Positions 1 to 8,002 of a stretch of 64,000 bases of DNA are shown here, one piece after another. The stretch covers positions 186,001 to 250,000 of the forward strand of contig NZ_BSFE01000001.1 in assembly GCF_027922185.1 (NCBI RefSeq), read 5' to 3'. The number at the start of each line of letters is the position of its first letter. The first letter of the stretch is position 1. The DNA comes from Maricaulis virginensis (lineage in GTDB: Bacteria > Pseudomonadota > Alphaproteobacteria > Caulobacterales > Maricaulaceae). The translations under genes and the position numbers were made by a program. A model generated the notes under the pieces. It saw only the letters and a program-made list of their open reading frames with translations. It did no database searches and was not told where the DNA came from.

Positions 1-1
1 G

Positions 2-496
2 CTGGGCGGGGCGCTGCAGATCGTCATGCACGCCTGGGGCAAGATCACCCTCTTCATGAGCGCGGGCGCGATCTACACCGCCACCAAGAAGACCGAGATC
101 TCGCAGATGGCGGGCCTGGGCCGCTACATGCCCTGGCTGTTCATCGCCTACACGGTCGGCGCGCTGTCGATCATCGGCCTGCCGCCGCTGGGCGGCACCT
201 GGCCCAAGCTCTTCCTGATGCAGGGCGCCTGGGAATCCGGTCACGGCCTGCTGATCGTGGCGCTGGTGGCCTCGTCCATCCTCAATGTCGCCTATCTGCT
301 GCCGCTCTCGGCGCGCGGTTTCTTCTCCGCGCCGGAAGAGGCCAAGCTGAAGAAGACGCCGCCCATGCTGGTCATCCTGCCGCCGGTCATCACGGCTGCG
401 GGCGTGCTGGTGCTGTTCTTCCTGATCGGGCCGCTGCGCGACTATCTCGCGCCGGTCTTCCTGTCCTCGTCCCTTGCTGCGGAGGCCGCCCTGTGA
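2..496 (+). CDS. Proton-conducting antiporter subunit, MnhD/Mrp-like (C-terminal part)
   Basis: The reading frame is open at the left edge, so only the last 164 residues are present. They contain several hydrophobic segments and an HAWGKITLFMSAGAIY stretch, which matches the conserved H-x(3)-K-x-x-LF helix of the complex I NuoL/M/N and Mrp MnhA/D family. In that family the His and Lys belong to a proton path across the inner membrane. The gene overlaps the next one by three bases (GTG start inside the TGA stop), which suggests translational coupling in an mrp-like operon. Whether it is MnhD or another paralogue cannot be decided from the fragment. Confidence 0.8.
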   Translation: MGGALQIVMHAWGKITLFMSAGAIYTATKKTEISQMAGLGRYMPWLFIAYTVGALSIIGLPPLGGTWPKLFLMQGAWESGHGLLIVALVASSILNVAYLLPLSARGFFSAPEEAKLKKTPPMLVILPPVITAAGVLVLFFLIGPLRDYLAPVFLSSSLAAEAAL

Positions 497-795
497 GCGA
501 TCAATCCGGCAAACACGATGAACTCGTGCATCCCGCGGCCCGGCCCTTTTTGTGGCTGGACGCGAAATGGCTGAAATCCTCGATGCTGTGGATCCTGCTG
601 GTCCTCGCCCTCGGCTTTGCGGCGATCGACCTCTTCCACCATCGCCATGAATACGTGCATGTGGCCGAGACACCGGGCTTCTACGCCCTGTGGGGTTTCG
701 GCTCCTTCGTGCTGGCCGTGATGGTCGGCTGGTTCGTGATCCGCGGCTTCCTGGGCCGTGAGGAAGACTATTGGGACGGGGAGGGCGACCAATGA
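493..795 (+). CDS. Small two-helix membrane protein of the antiporter operon
   Basis: This 100-residue protein has two clear hydrophobic segments at about residues 29-46 and 66-88, and charged, His-rich linkers. It starts with GTG overlapping the stop of the upstream antiporter subunit, and its TGA overlaps the ATG of the next one, so all three genes are probably translated together. I do not recognise a named family. From its place between two MnhD-type subunits I infer an accessory subunit of the same inner-membrane antiporter complex, possibly in the role of the small Mrp subunits E-G. Confidence 0.65.
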   Translation: MSDQSGKHDELVHPAARPFLWLDAKWLKSSMLWILLVLALGFAAIDLFHHRHEYVHVAETPGFYALWGFGSFVLAVMVGWFVIRGFLGREEDYWDGEGDQ

Positions 796-2543
796 TCGAG
801 GCCCTCTACGACGTCTCTCCGGCCTGGCCGGTCATCATTGCCGGCCTGATCGCGGCCGCCGTGCCGAACCATCATGTGCGCAAGGGCCTGGCCCTGATCG
901 CACCGGTGCTGGCGGGCTTTCTCTGGTTCAACGTGCCCTCCGGCGTTCATACCGGCGGCATTATCGAACTGGGCGGGTTCACGCTGGAAACCTTCCGCTA
1001 TGACGGCCTGTCCCGCATCTGGGGCCTGATCTTCATCATCGCCGCCTTCATCAATGCGCTCTACGGCCTGCATTCCAGAGACCGCGTCGGCGATGCCTCC
1101 GGCCTGATCTATGCCGGTGCCGGCCTCGGCGCCGTCTTCGCCGGCGATCTCCTCTCGCTCTTCTTCTTCTGGGAGCTGACGGCGATTTCCTCGGTCTTCC
1201 TGATCTGGGGCTCCAAAACCAACGAAGCCTACAAGGCGGGCCTGCGCTATCTGGCGATCCACGTCCTGTCCGGCGTCATGCTGCTGGCCGGCGCCGTGAT
1301 CCACTCCGCCGATACCGGCAGCTGGGCGTTTGACGAGAGCCTCTCGGTGAACACGCTGGGCGGTTTCCTGATCTTCCTCGCCTTCGGCATCAAGTGCGCC
1401 TTCCCCTTCCTGCACAACTGGCTGCAGGACGCCTATCCCAAGGCGACGGTCACGGGCGCCGTGGTGCTCTCGGCCTTTACCACCAAGCTGGCCGTCTACG
1501 CCCTGGCGCGCGGCTATGCCGGGACCGACATGCTGATCTGGATCGGCGCGGTCATGACCGCCTTCCCGGTCTTCTTCGCCGTGGTCGAGAACGATCTCAG
1601 GAAGGTCCTGTCCTACTCGCTGAACAACCAGCTCGGCTTCATGGTGGTCGGCATCGGTGTCGGTACCGAGCTCGCCATCAATGGCGCCGCGGCGCACGCC
1701 TTCGTGCACATCATCTACAAGGCGCTCTTGTTCATGAGCATGGGGGCGGTGCTCTACCGCGTCGGCACCGTGAAGGCGTCCGAACTGGGCGGTCTCTTCA
1801 AGACCATGCCGGCGACCGCGATCTTCTGCATTATCGGCGCCGCCTCGATCTCGGCCTTCCCGCTCTTCTCCGGCTTTGTCGCCAAGGCGATGACGCTGGC
1901 GGCGGTGGCGCACGAGGGACACTACATCGTCTGGTTCATCCTGCTGTTCGCCTCGGCGGGCGTGCTGGAGCACTCGGGCATCAAGATCCCGTACTTCGCC
2001 TTCTTCGCCCACGACAAGGGCCACCGTGTCCGCGAAGCGCCGGTGAACATGCTGATGGCGATGGGGATTGCCGCGCTGATGTGCGTCTATCTGGGCTGGC
2101 CCGACATGTTCGGCATCCCGGGCGGCTATCGTGCGCTCTACAATCTCACGCCCTTCCCGGAGGTGGCGAACGAGTATCCCATGTGGACCTTCGACCACGT
2201 GGTCGGCCAGATGCAGCTCCTGCTCGCCGCGCTCTTCGCCTTCGCCTTCCTGGTGCGGATGAAGTGGTATCCGGACGAGAAGCGCTCGATCAATCTCGAC
2301 TTCGACTGGGTCTATCGCCGGGCCCTCGACGGCACGGCCCGCTGGGGTCACGCCATGTTCGGCCGGCTGTGGGCTTCGATCGGCAATGTGCTGGCCGCAG
2401 CGCGCACCCGGATCGGTGGCCGGCTGTTCCAGGCATTCAGTCCTATGGGGGCGATCAGCCGGGATATCCCCTCTGGCATGCTGGCGATCTGGACCAGCGC
2501 GCTTTTGGCCATCGTCCTGATCATCGCCTATATCGCCCCTTAA
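792..2543 (+). CDS. Proton-conducting membrane transporter, MnhD-like antiporter subunit
   Basis: This 583-residue polytopic protein belongs to the NuoL/M/N-MnhA/D superfamily. The usual charged landmarks are visible: Glu128 in the FFWELTAISS helix, Lys201 in the FGIKCAFPFLHNWL helix, and a later HIIYKALLFMSMGA helix. In the family these residues line the proton path coupled to sodium or potassium exchange. The ATG at 792 overlaps the upstream TGA, so it is preferred over an in-frame TTG at 771. Two D-like subunits in one operon resemble the divergent Mrp-like loci of alphaproteobacteria rather than a standard seven-gene mrp operon. A complex I subunit is the main alternative. Confidence 0.85.
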   Translation: MIEALYDVSPAWPVIIAGLIAAAVPNHHVRKGLALIAPVLAGFLWFNVPSGVHTGGIIELGGFTLETFRYDGLSRIWGLIFIIAAFINALYGLHSRDRVGDASGLIYAGAGLGAVFAGDLLSLFFFWELTAISSVFLIWGSKTNEAYKAGLRYLAIHVLSGVMLLAGAVIHSADTGSWAFDESLSVNTLGGFLIFLAFGIKCAFPFLHNWLQDAYPKATVTGAVVLSAFTTKLAVYALARGYAGTDMLIWIGAVMTAFPVFFAVVENDLRKVLSYSLNNQLGFMVVGIGVGTELAINGAAAHAFVHIIYKALLFMSMGAVLYRVGTVKASELGGLFKTMPATAIFCIIGAASISAFPLFSGFVAKAMTLAAVAHEGHYIVWFILLFASAGVLEHSGIKIPYFAFFAHDKGHRVREAPVNMLMAMGIAALMCVYLGWPDMFGIPGGYRALYNLTPFPEVANEYPMWTFDHVVGQMQLLLAALFAFAFLVRMKWYPDEKRSINLDFDWVYRRALDGTARWGHAMFGRLWASIGNVLAAARTRIGGRLFQAFSPMGAISRDIPSGMLAIWTSALLAIVLIIAYIAP

Positions 2544-2705
2544 ACTCCAAGGGGTTAGAGCAGAAACGAGGGCGTCACACGCAAGGGTAGCGTCCTCTTT
2601 CTTTACAACGCTAATAGGAATATTATCCCCACCGGGCGTAGTCCACCTAGCCTTTCACTCACGCCGCGGCCGCCATTCGAGGCCGCGCGAGACCGGGAGT
2701 GCAGG

Positions 2706-3065
2706 ATGGAACGAGCGATGGAAAGACTGGCCGACGATGTGGCCCGGGCCCGCCTGGCGCAGAGCGCGGCGGCCTATGCTTTCGGGGTGCCGCAGCAGGA
2801 TCTCGAGGCGCCGACACGGCATTCGAGAGAGGCCGCGCTGGCGCGTCAGGTGGCGATGTATCTCGCCCATGTCGCCTTCGAACTGCCGCTGACCCGCGTC
2901 GGTCAGGCCTTCGGCCGCGACCGCTCCACCGCTGCCCACGCCTGCCACCGTATCGAGGACCGGCGCGACGATCGCGAGTTCGATGCCTGGATGGATGCGC
3001 TGGAGGAAAGCCTGCGGGGCACGCCGCGCATCCTGGTGCAGTCCGGCGGGGAGGAGGGGGCATGA
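2706..3065 (+). CDS. gafY: DnaA domain IV-like DNA-binding protein, GafY-type GTA activator
   Basis: The 119-residue protein is almost only a DnaA C-terminal (domain IV) fold. Residues about 40-100 carry the helix-turn-helix and the signature FGRDRSTAAHACHRIED, comparable to the GRDHTTVLHA motif of DnaA. No AAA+ ATPase region is present. In Caulobacter the GTA activator GafY is a DnaA-like DNA-binding protein paired with GafZ, and in Rhodobacter both halves are fused as GafA. The stop overlaps the ATG of the next gene (a DUF6456 protein), reproducing the gafYZ arrangement. The complete GTA cluster starts about 25.5 kb downstream. The domain call is firm; the GafY role rests on context and family knowledge. 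Confidence 0.75.
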   Translation: MERAMERLADDVARARLAQSAAAYAFGVPQQDLEAPTRHSREAALARQVAMYLAHVAFELPLTRVGQAFGRDRSTAAHACHRIEDRRDDREFDAWMDALEESLRGTPRILVQSGGEEGA

Positions 3066-3754
3066 GCGCGCCGCGCTGGATGCGGGCCCTGTCGCGCCGC
3101 GGCGCCATCCTTCTGCCCCATGCCGGTTCGCACGCCGTGTTCGCCGGCCCCGACCGCCGCCGCCGCCCGCTCGCCCGGCTGACACCCGCCCAGATGCGCG
3201 AGGCGGAGACGAAGGGCTGGCTCGCCCGCTCCGGCGACGGCTACACCCTCTCGGCGGCCGGTCATGTCGCACGATGTCACACCAATAGGTCACCCATGGT
3301 GCAGCAATGTCGCCTTGTCGAGCGTCCTGTGATGCGCGAATGCGGGCGTATCGAGACGGTCACGGCCAATGCGCTGGAAGGCCCGCTGGGCAAGTGGTCC
3401 GGCCTCCTGGGCCCCGCCGAATGCAATGCCGCGGAACGCTTTCTGGCCGATTATCACCGCTCCAGCCTGACCCAGCGCACCACCCGCAACTGGTCCCCCA
3501 CAGCCCCGCGCCGCGGCGAGGGGGCGCGCCGGGGTCCGGACGACGCCACGCTGGGCGCCATCGCCGCAAAGGACCGTGTTTTCAGGGTGCTGGACGCGCT
3601 GGGACCGCAACTGGCGAAGATCGTCGAGGCGGCGCTGATCCGCGAGGAGAGCCTCGCCGCCATGGAGCGCCGCTTCGGCTGGGGCCAGCGCTCCGGCGGC
3701 ACCGCCGTCAAGCTCGCCCTGGGGCGGCTGGCGGAAATCTATGGCTCGGGGTGA
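3062..3754 (+). CDS. gafZ: DUF6456 protein, GafZ-type GTA transcription activator
   Basis: This 230-residue protein starts at the ATG overlapping the gafY-like stop. Residues about 30-70 look like a small winged-helix segment (LTPAQMREAETKGWLAR). The C-terminal part, about 150-230, has the DUF6456 pattern with helices around KDRVFRVLDALGPQLAKIV and a final RFGWGQRSGGTAVKLAL. In Caulobacter GafZ binds RNA polymerase and lets it read through the GTA operon; the equivalent half of Rhodobacter GafA contacts RNA polymerase through omega. I infer the same role for the GTA in this window. The N-terminal half is Arg-rich and poorly conserved in appearance. Confidence 0.72.
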   Translation: MSAPRWMRALSRRGAILLPHAGSHAVFAGPDRRRRPLARLTPAQMREAETKGWLARSGDGYTLSAAGHVARCHTNRSPMVQQCRLVERPVMRECGRIETVTANALEGPLGKWSGLLGPAECNAAERFLADYHRSSLTQRTTRNWSPTAPRRGEGARRGPDDATLGAIAAKDRVFRVLDALGPQLAKIVEAALIREESLAAMERRFGWGQRSGGTAVKLALGRLAEIYGSG

Positions 3755-3773
3755 GGGCGTGCCCGTGCGGACG

Positions 3774-4193
3774 TCAGGCTTCCGCCGCAGCGCGGATCCG
3801 GCCGATCATCGAGGTCAGCCCGTTGGAGCGTTGCGGGGAGAGGTGTTCGGACAGGCCGATCCGCTTGAGCACTTCGCGCGCATCGACCGACAGGATGTCC
3901 GCCGGCGTACGGCCGGAATAGAGCCGCAGCAGGAGGGCTGCGAGACCGCGCACGATATGGGCATCGCTGTCGGCCCGGAAGGTGAGGATATCCTCGCCCG
4001 GCTCGGTGACCAGCCAGACCTGGCTGACACACCCCTTCACCTTGTTGGCGTCGGTGCGGTCGCTCTCGGGCATGTCGGGCAGGGCCTTGCCCATGTCGAT
4101 GAGATACTTGTACCGCTCCTCCCAGTCGCCCAGGAGGTCGAACTCGTCGACGATATCTTCGATCTCGGAATGGATGTCGCTGTGTGCCGTCAT
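3774..4193 (-). CDS. sufE: SufE family sulfur-acceptor protein
   Basis: The 139-residue protein matches SufE over its whole length. The motif VKGCVSQVW contains Cys55, the persulfide-accepting cysteine that receives sulfur from the SufS cysteine desulfurase in Fe-S cluster assembly. EFDLLGDWEERYKYLIDMG at the N-terminus is also typical. I chose the ATG at 4193 because the longer frame has no family-like sequence before it. It is a single gene facing the gafZ-like gene tail to tail, with no other suf genes beside it. The cytoplasmic SufE role is established for the family. Confidence 0.9.
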   Translation of the reverse strand: MTAHSDIHSEIEDIVDEFDLLGDWEERYKYLIDMGKALPDMPESDRTDANKVKGCVSQVWLVTEPGEDILTFRADSDAHIVRGLAALLLRLYSGRTPADILSVDAREVLKRIGLSEHLSPQRSNGLTSMIGRIRAAAEA

Positions 4194-4276
4194 GTCAGGG
4201 CCGACGTAGTGCGGCCGTGGCGGCAAGGCAAGCATCCGGTGCGGTACTGGACAGCATTCCCGTGGTGGGGGAAGCG

Positions 4277-4546
4277 TCAGGAATTGCGTTCGGCCTCGTG
4301 CTCGACGAGCGCGGCTTCGATCCGGGTGGCGGCCATGTCGGTCAGGAAACCGCCAAGCCGGGCGGCCTCGCGGCCGGCATCGCACAGGGCGGCATTGTCC
4401 TCACACCAGGCGCTGACGGGTTCGCCGGCATCGATCCGGGTCTCGGCCAGGTTTTGCGGCAGGTCGAAGGCCTCGCCCGCGAAATCGCGGGGCACGAACA
4501 CGCTGACGACGGCAAGCCAGAGGGCTGCGCGCAGCAAGAACATCAT
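4277..4546 (-). CDS. DUF5330-like small exported protein
   Basis: This 89-residue protein starts with one hydrophobic segment (MMFLLRAALWLAVVSVFV), either a signal peptide or an anchor. A short hydrophilic part follows with two cysteines (WCEDNAALCDAG), which could form a disulfide in the periplasm. The layout resembles the alphaproteobacterial DUF5330 family, whose function is unknown. The ATG at 4546 is preferred because AAGGAGG lies six bases upstream. It is divergent from nothing and lies upstream of sufE on the same strand, 83 bp away, so cotranscription is possible. Confidence 0.6.
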   Translation of the reverse strand: MMFLLRAALWLAVVSVFVPRDFAGEAFDLPQNLAETRIDAGEPVSAWCEDNAALCDAGREAARLGGFLTDMAATRIEAALVEHEAERNS

Positions 4547-4769
4547 GATCGGCCTCCTTCTTATTGGCACCCGAAAGGCGAGAACCTTCCCAGTGCAGGA
4601 TCGAGGCTAGTCGAAGAGGCGAAGTATAGCGAGCGAATCCGCCGTTAACCAAAAATGTCGTGCAAATATGGATCAGCGTTTTTTTGTAAAATTTGCCCGC
4701 AATTTTATCTTGTCCCTGATCGAGACACTTTTTGTTAACACGTCGCCATTCCAGCCGCTCAAATGCGGT

Positions 4770-5801
4770 CTATTCCGACGTATCCGCCGTATCGAGGCAG
4801 CGGCTGACATCGAGCAGGGCATGCTCGGCGATGCAGAAACTGTCCTCATACTTGAAATGCCCGGCGGCAACGCATTGCTGGAGATCCAGCCGGACCCAGG
4901 CCAGGCAACGCTCCACCATCGGATCGCTGAGCAGGCTGTCGATCGCTGCATCGGTATCGGCACCGGTGTCCTGAAGCGATTGCAGGGCAGCGACCGAAAG
5001 AATGCGGCCGACGCGGGAACGGTCGGGGTCCGGAATCGCTTCGCCGACGGTCAGCGAAAGCTGCGGCGTCAGCGTGTCGTCGACCGGCGTGGCCATGTCC
5101 AGCGGCGCGATGCGCTCGAACAGGGCCGAGGCGGGGACCGCAGCGCCGAGGCTGCTGCCGGACGACAGGCGCAGCGTGTCCGGAAGTGTCAGCGGGCTTT
5201 CGGTCAGCTCGGAGATCGCCGCCAGACGTTCAGCCCGGTCGCGATAGACCCGGTTGGCCCAGCGCTCCGACTGCAGCGAGTAGGCGGCCGAGCGGTAGCG
5301 CTCGGACACTTCGCGGATCTCGGCATTGTCGCGCCCCACGGCATCGATCACCGAATCCTGGGCGTCGCCGGCCGCCGAGAAACTGGTTGCGAAGGCCGGA
5401 TCGTTCATCAGGCCGGACATGGCGGCATTGGGCCCGTAATAGTCGGCCAGCTCGCGGACCTGGTCGATATAGTCCGGGTGATGCGCGGCAATGATCGAGG
5501 CGTAGGCGATCCAGGCGGGCGCCAGCCTGTCTTCGCCGTAAAAGGCGGAGAGCCGGTCCATCGCCATATCGAGATCGTCGCCCGATCCGATCGGCGCTTC
5601 GCGCAGATCGGCGACGACGCCGTGATAGGCGGCATACTGTCCGGCGGAGCGGCGAACCATGCCTTCGGTCCGGGGCGGTGCAATGTCGAGCTGGAGCTGC
5701 GGAGCGGGGGCGCTGCCGGCGGCCGTTTCCGGCGCCGGTTCTGCCGCGTCCTGGGCGACGGACATCGTGAGGACGAGCGCCGTGAGCGAACTGACAAACA
5801 T
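4770..5801 (-). CDS. Secreted protein of unknown function
   Basis: The 343-residue protein has a short N-terminal signal peptide (MFVSSLTALVLTMSVAQ) with a likely cleavage before DAAEP, then a Pro/Ala-rich linker. The mature part is mainly helical and acidic, with no transmembrane segment. Two cysteines lie in the last 60 residues (MVERCLAW, LQQCVAAG), with further ones at SFCIAE and VSRCLD. I do not recognise a family. AGGAGT seven bases before the ATG supports the start. It is divergent from the DivJ-like kinase gene at 6000, with 198 bp between the two. A periplasmic location is inferred from the signal peptide only. Confidence 0.65.
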   Translation of the reverse strand: MFVSSLTALVLTMSVAQDAAEPAPETAAGSAPAPQLQLDIAPPRTEGMVRRSAGQYAAYHGVVADLREAPIGSGDDLDMAMDRLSAFYGEDRLAPAWIAYASIIAAHHPDYIDQVRELADYYGPNAAMSGLMNDPAFATSFSAAGDAQDSVIDAVGRDNAEIREVSERYRSAAYSLQSERWANRVYRDRAERLAAISELTESPLTLPDTLRLSSGSSLGAAVPASALFERIAPLDMATPVDDTLTPQLSLTVGEAIPDPDRSRVGRILSVAALQSLQDTGADTDAAIDSLLSDPMVERCLAWVRLDLQQCVAAGHFKYEDSFCIAEHALLDVSRCLDTADTSE

Positions 5802-5999
5802 TCAAAGACTCCTGACACGTCCCGCAAGCATATTGCCTTGTCCGGCGAACAGCGCCAAGTGTCCATGCGTGATGAATTATTCGAAGGCCTGCCCGTTCAG
5901 AAAAGTAAACGAGCCGGTCCCTGGATTCAGCATTTGTTAACGATGAAGGCGAAGATTCCCGCATACAGGAATCAGGTGGCAGTCCCTACCGGTTGAGAG

Positions 6000-7772
6000 A
6001 TGGATCCGAAGAGCGACGATATCACGGCCTGGATCGCCCGCCGCGGTGGCGTGATTGTCAATCTGGTATGGATTGGCACGCTGGCGGCTGCCGCGCCGCA
6101 GGTCTGGCCTCTGCTGGGCGGTGCCGAATGGATGCGCGCGCTCGGTCTGACGGCGCTCGCCCTGCCTGCCATTGCCGGTCTCATCCTGCTGCCGCGCCTC
6201 ATTCATCCTTTCGAACGCTTTCTCCTGGCGATGATCTGGACGGCCTTTGCGGCCGGGATCGCTGTCACCGGCGGCGGGGTCACCGGCATCGGTGCACTCG
6301 CCTTCCTGCTGGCGCCGGCTGTCGCCGCAGCCAGCGGCCTGCGTGACGGCGTCGTCAAGGCGGCCTCCCTGTCCGGGCTGGCGGCGCTGGTCGTCGCGGG
6401 GCTCCAGATCACGGGCTTCATTGCGCCGGCGCCGATGGCGGTCGAGCTGCACCTGCCCTTCGTTCTGGGCTGCGCCCTGATGCTGGCGACCGGCTTCGGC
6501 CTCGGCGCCCTGCGCGCGGTGCGCGAAGCGGATGCGGTGCGGGCCGAAGCCGAACGGGGCCGCGTGCGTTCGAAGGCCTTCGATCATGCTCCGGCGGCGA
6601 TTGTCGCCTGCGATGGCGACGGCAACATCCTTGCCGCATCGGACGCGCTGCGCGAAATGTCGCCGGGCCTGCCGCGCGAGCTGGCCGGTCTGCCGCTGTG
6701 CGATCTGGGCTTTGACGACGAAAGCCGCGCCGAACTGGCCGCGCGCGCCCGCAAGGCCGCACTGGCCCCGTCGTCGGGCCATCTCGTCCTGCGGGGGCTC
6801 AGCGGCAATGAGGCCGATGTCCGTTTCCAGACCCGGCCGTTGCCGGGCGGCGGCAGTGTCGCCCTGTTCGCGGACGATCATGGGCCGGCCCTTGAAGCCC
6901 GCCTCCGCGAAGCCGAACGCGCCCGTGAAGAGGCGGAAGAGGAAGCTCGCGCCAAGTCCCAGTTCCTGGCGTCCGTCAGCCATGAACTGCGCACGCCGCT
7001 GAACGCCATCATCGGCTTCTCCGACGTCATGAAGGCGCGGCTCTTCGGGCCGATGCCGGCGCGCTATGCGGAATATGCCGACCTGATCCATGAAAGCGGC
7101 CAGCACCTGATGGAGCTGATCGGCGACGTGCTCGACATGTCGAAGATCGAGGCCGAGCGTTATGAGCTGGTGCGCGAGCGCTTCGACATCGACGAGATTG
7201 TCGGCCTTGTCGCCAAGATGATGCGTCTGCAGGCCGAAGAGGCCGGCATCACCCTGTCGGTGAAGCGCAATGATGTGGCCGTGCCGGTCATGGGCGACCG
7301 CAAGGCGCTGCGCCAGATCCTGCTGAACCTGCTGTCGAATGCGGTCAAGTTCACACCCGAAGGCGGTGCGATTGTCGTGATGGCCCGTCCGTCCGGCGGC
7401 CAGCTCGTCCTGGCGGTGGGCGATAGCGGTGTCGGGATCGACCCGGAAGAGGCCGAACGCCTTGGTCAGCCCTATCAGCAGGCCGCCAATGCCCGCGACA
7501 TCGAAAAGCGCGGCACGGGCCTGGGGCTCTCGCTGGTGCGCGCCCTGGCCGAACTGCATGGCGGTCACATGTCGATCGCGTCGCGCAAGGGTGTCGGCAC
7601 GACCGTGACGGTGACCCTGCCCATCCTCGCCGACAAGCGCGGTGATGTGGAAACCTGGCCGGCCGGTACGGTCGCCGGTCTGGATGTGCGGCAGCAGATC
7701 GAGCGGGCCCAGGCCGCGTCGCAGGACATCACAGCCACGCCGTCGACCGGGCGGACCGGCACGGAATCCTGA
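6000..7772 (+). CDS. DivJ-like membrane sensor histidine kinase
   Basis: The 590-residue kinase has six predicted membrane helices in residues about 18-170, a PAS-like region at about 200-300, then a HisKA domain with His328 (ASVSHELRTPLNAIIGFSD) and a HATPase_c domain (NLLSNAVKF, GVGIDPEE, GTGLGLSLVRAL). The dimerisation helix reads FGPMPARYAEYADLIHESG, the version found in the PleC/DivJ/PdhS family. Six N-terminal helices, a total near 590 and the phospho-His near residue 330 match Caulobacter DivJ (597 residues), the DivK/PleD kinase. DivJ identity is therefore likely but unproven; another PdhS-family kinase is the alternative. There is no receiver domain. Confidence 0.75.
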   Translation: MDPKSDDITAWIARRGGVIVNLVWIGTLAAAAPQVWPLLGGAEWMRALGLTALALPAIAGLILLPRLIHPFERFLLAMIWTAFAAGIAVTGGGVTGIGALAFLLAPAVAAASGLRDGVVKAASLSGLAALVVAGLQITGFIAPAPMAVELHLPFVLGCALMLATGFGLGALRAVREADAVRAEAERGRVRSKAFDHAPAAIVACDGDGNILAASDALREMSPGLPRELAGLPLCDLGFDDESRAELAARARKAALAPSSGHLVLRGLSGNEADVRFQTRPLPGGGSVALFADDHGPALEARLREAERAREEAEEEARAKSQFLASVSHELRTPLNAIIGFSDVMKARLFGPMPARYAEYADLIHESGQHLMELIGDVLDMSKIEAERYELVRERFDIDEIVGLVAKMMRLQAEEAGITLSVKRNDVAVPVMGDRKALRQILLNLLSNAVKFTPEGGAIVVMARPSGGQLVLAVGDSGVGIDPEEAERLGQPYQQAANARDIEKRGTGLGLSLVRALAELHGGHMSIASRKGVGTTVTVTLPILADKRGDVETWPAGTVAGLDVRQQIERAQAASQDITATPSTGRTGTES

Positions 7773-7785
7773 CAGCTAGAGCCTC

Positions 7786-7825
7786 CCATCGACATTGAGG
7801 TCGATGGAACGGGGCCGGCTTTTTT
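7786..7825 (+). terminator. Candidate intrinsic terminator after the DivJ-like kinase gene
   Basis: A perfect 8-bp stem, CCATCGAC and GTCGATGG with a six-base loop, starts 13 bp after the kinase stop codon. A run of six T follows 12 bases after the stem. The long stem-to-T distance is not canonical, so the T-run may belong to the adjacent repeat region. Confidence 0.3.
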
Positions 7826-7826
7826 A

Positions 7827-7999
7827 GCGGTCGCATTTTGGGACCGCAGAACCGGTGCCCACTTCTGCTGAAAATGCCGGGCTCTTGGCGGTCGCATTTT
7901 CGAACCGCAGAACCGGTGCCTACTTCTGCTGAAAATGCAGATTCCTTGGCGGTCGCATTTTCGAACCGCAGAACCGGTGCCCACTTCTGCTGAAAATGC
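7827..7999. repeat. Tandem repeat, three 51-bp units at a 61-bp period
   Basis: Units lie at 7827-7877, 7888-7938 and 7949-7999, separated by two 10-bp spacers, so the period is exactly 61 bp. Each unit starts with GCGGTCGCATTTT, continues with ACCGCAGAACCGGTGCC and ends with AAAATGC. Inside a unit GCGGT pairs with ACCGC, and GCATTTT pairs with the terminal AAAATGC, so each copy can fold into a hairpin. Units two and three differ at one position; unit one has two or three differences. The array ends three bases before the stop codon of the convergent gene. Confidence 0.9.
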
Positions 8000-8002
8000 T
8001 CG

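Noticed and set aside
768..2351. 527-codon minus-strand frame opposite the MnhD-like gene
   Set aside because: It is the complement of a polytopic membrane protein gene and has no recognisable domain.
2544..2705. Gap before the GafY-type gene inspected for a GafY-like site matching the GTA upstream region
   Set aside because: Both regions contain TATCCCC, but the shared stretch is too short to distinguish from chance.
7827..7999. Tandem units considered as a CRISPR array
   Set aside because: Repeats of 51 bp with 10-bp spacers do not fit CRISPR dimensions, and no cas genes are near.
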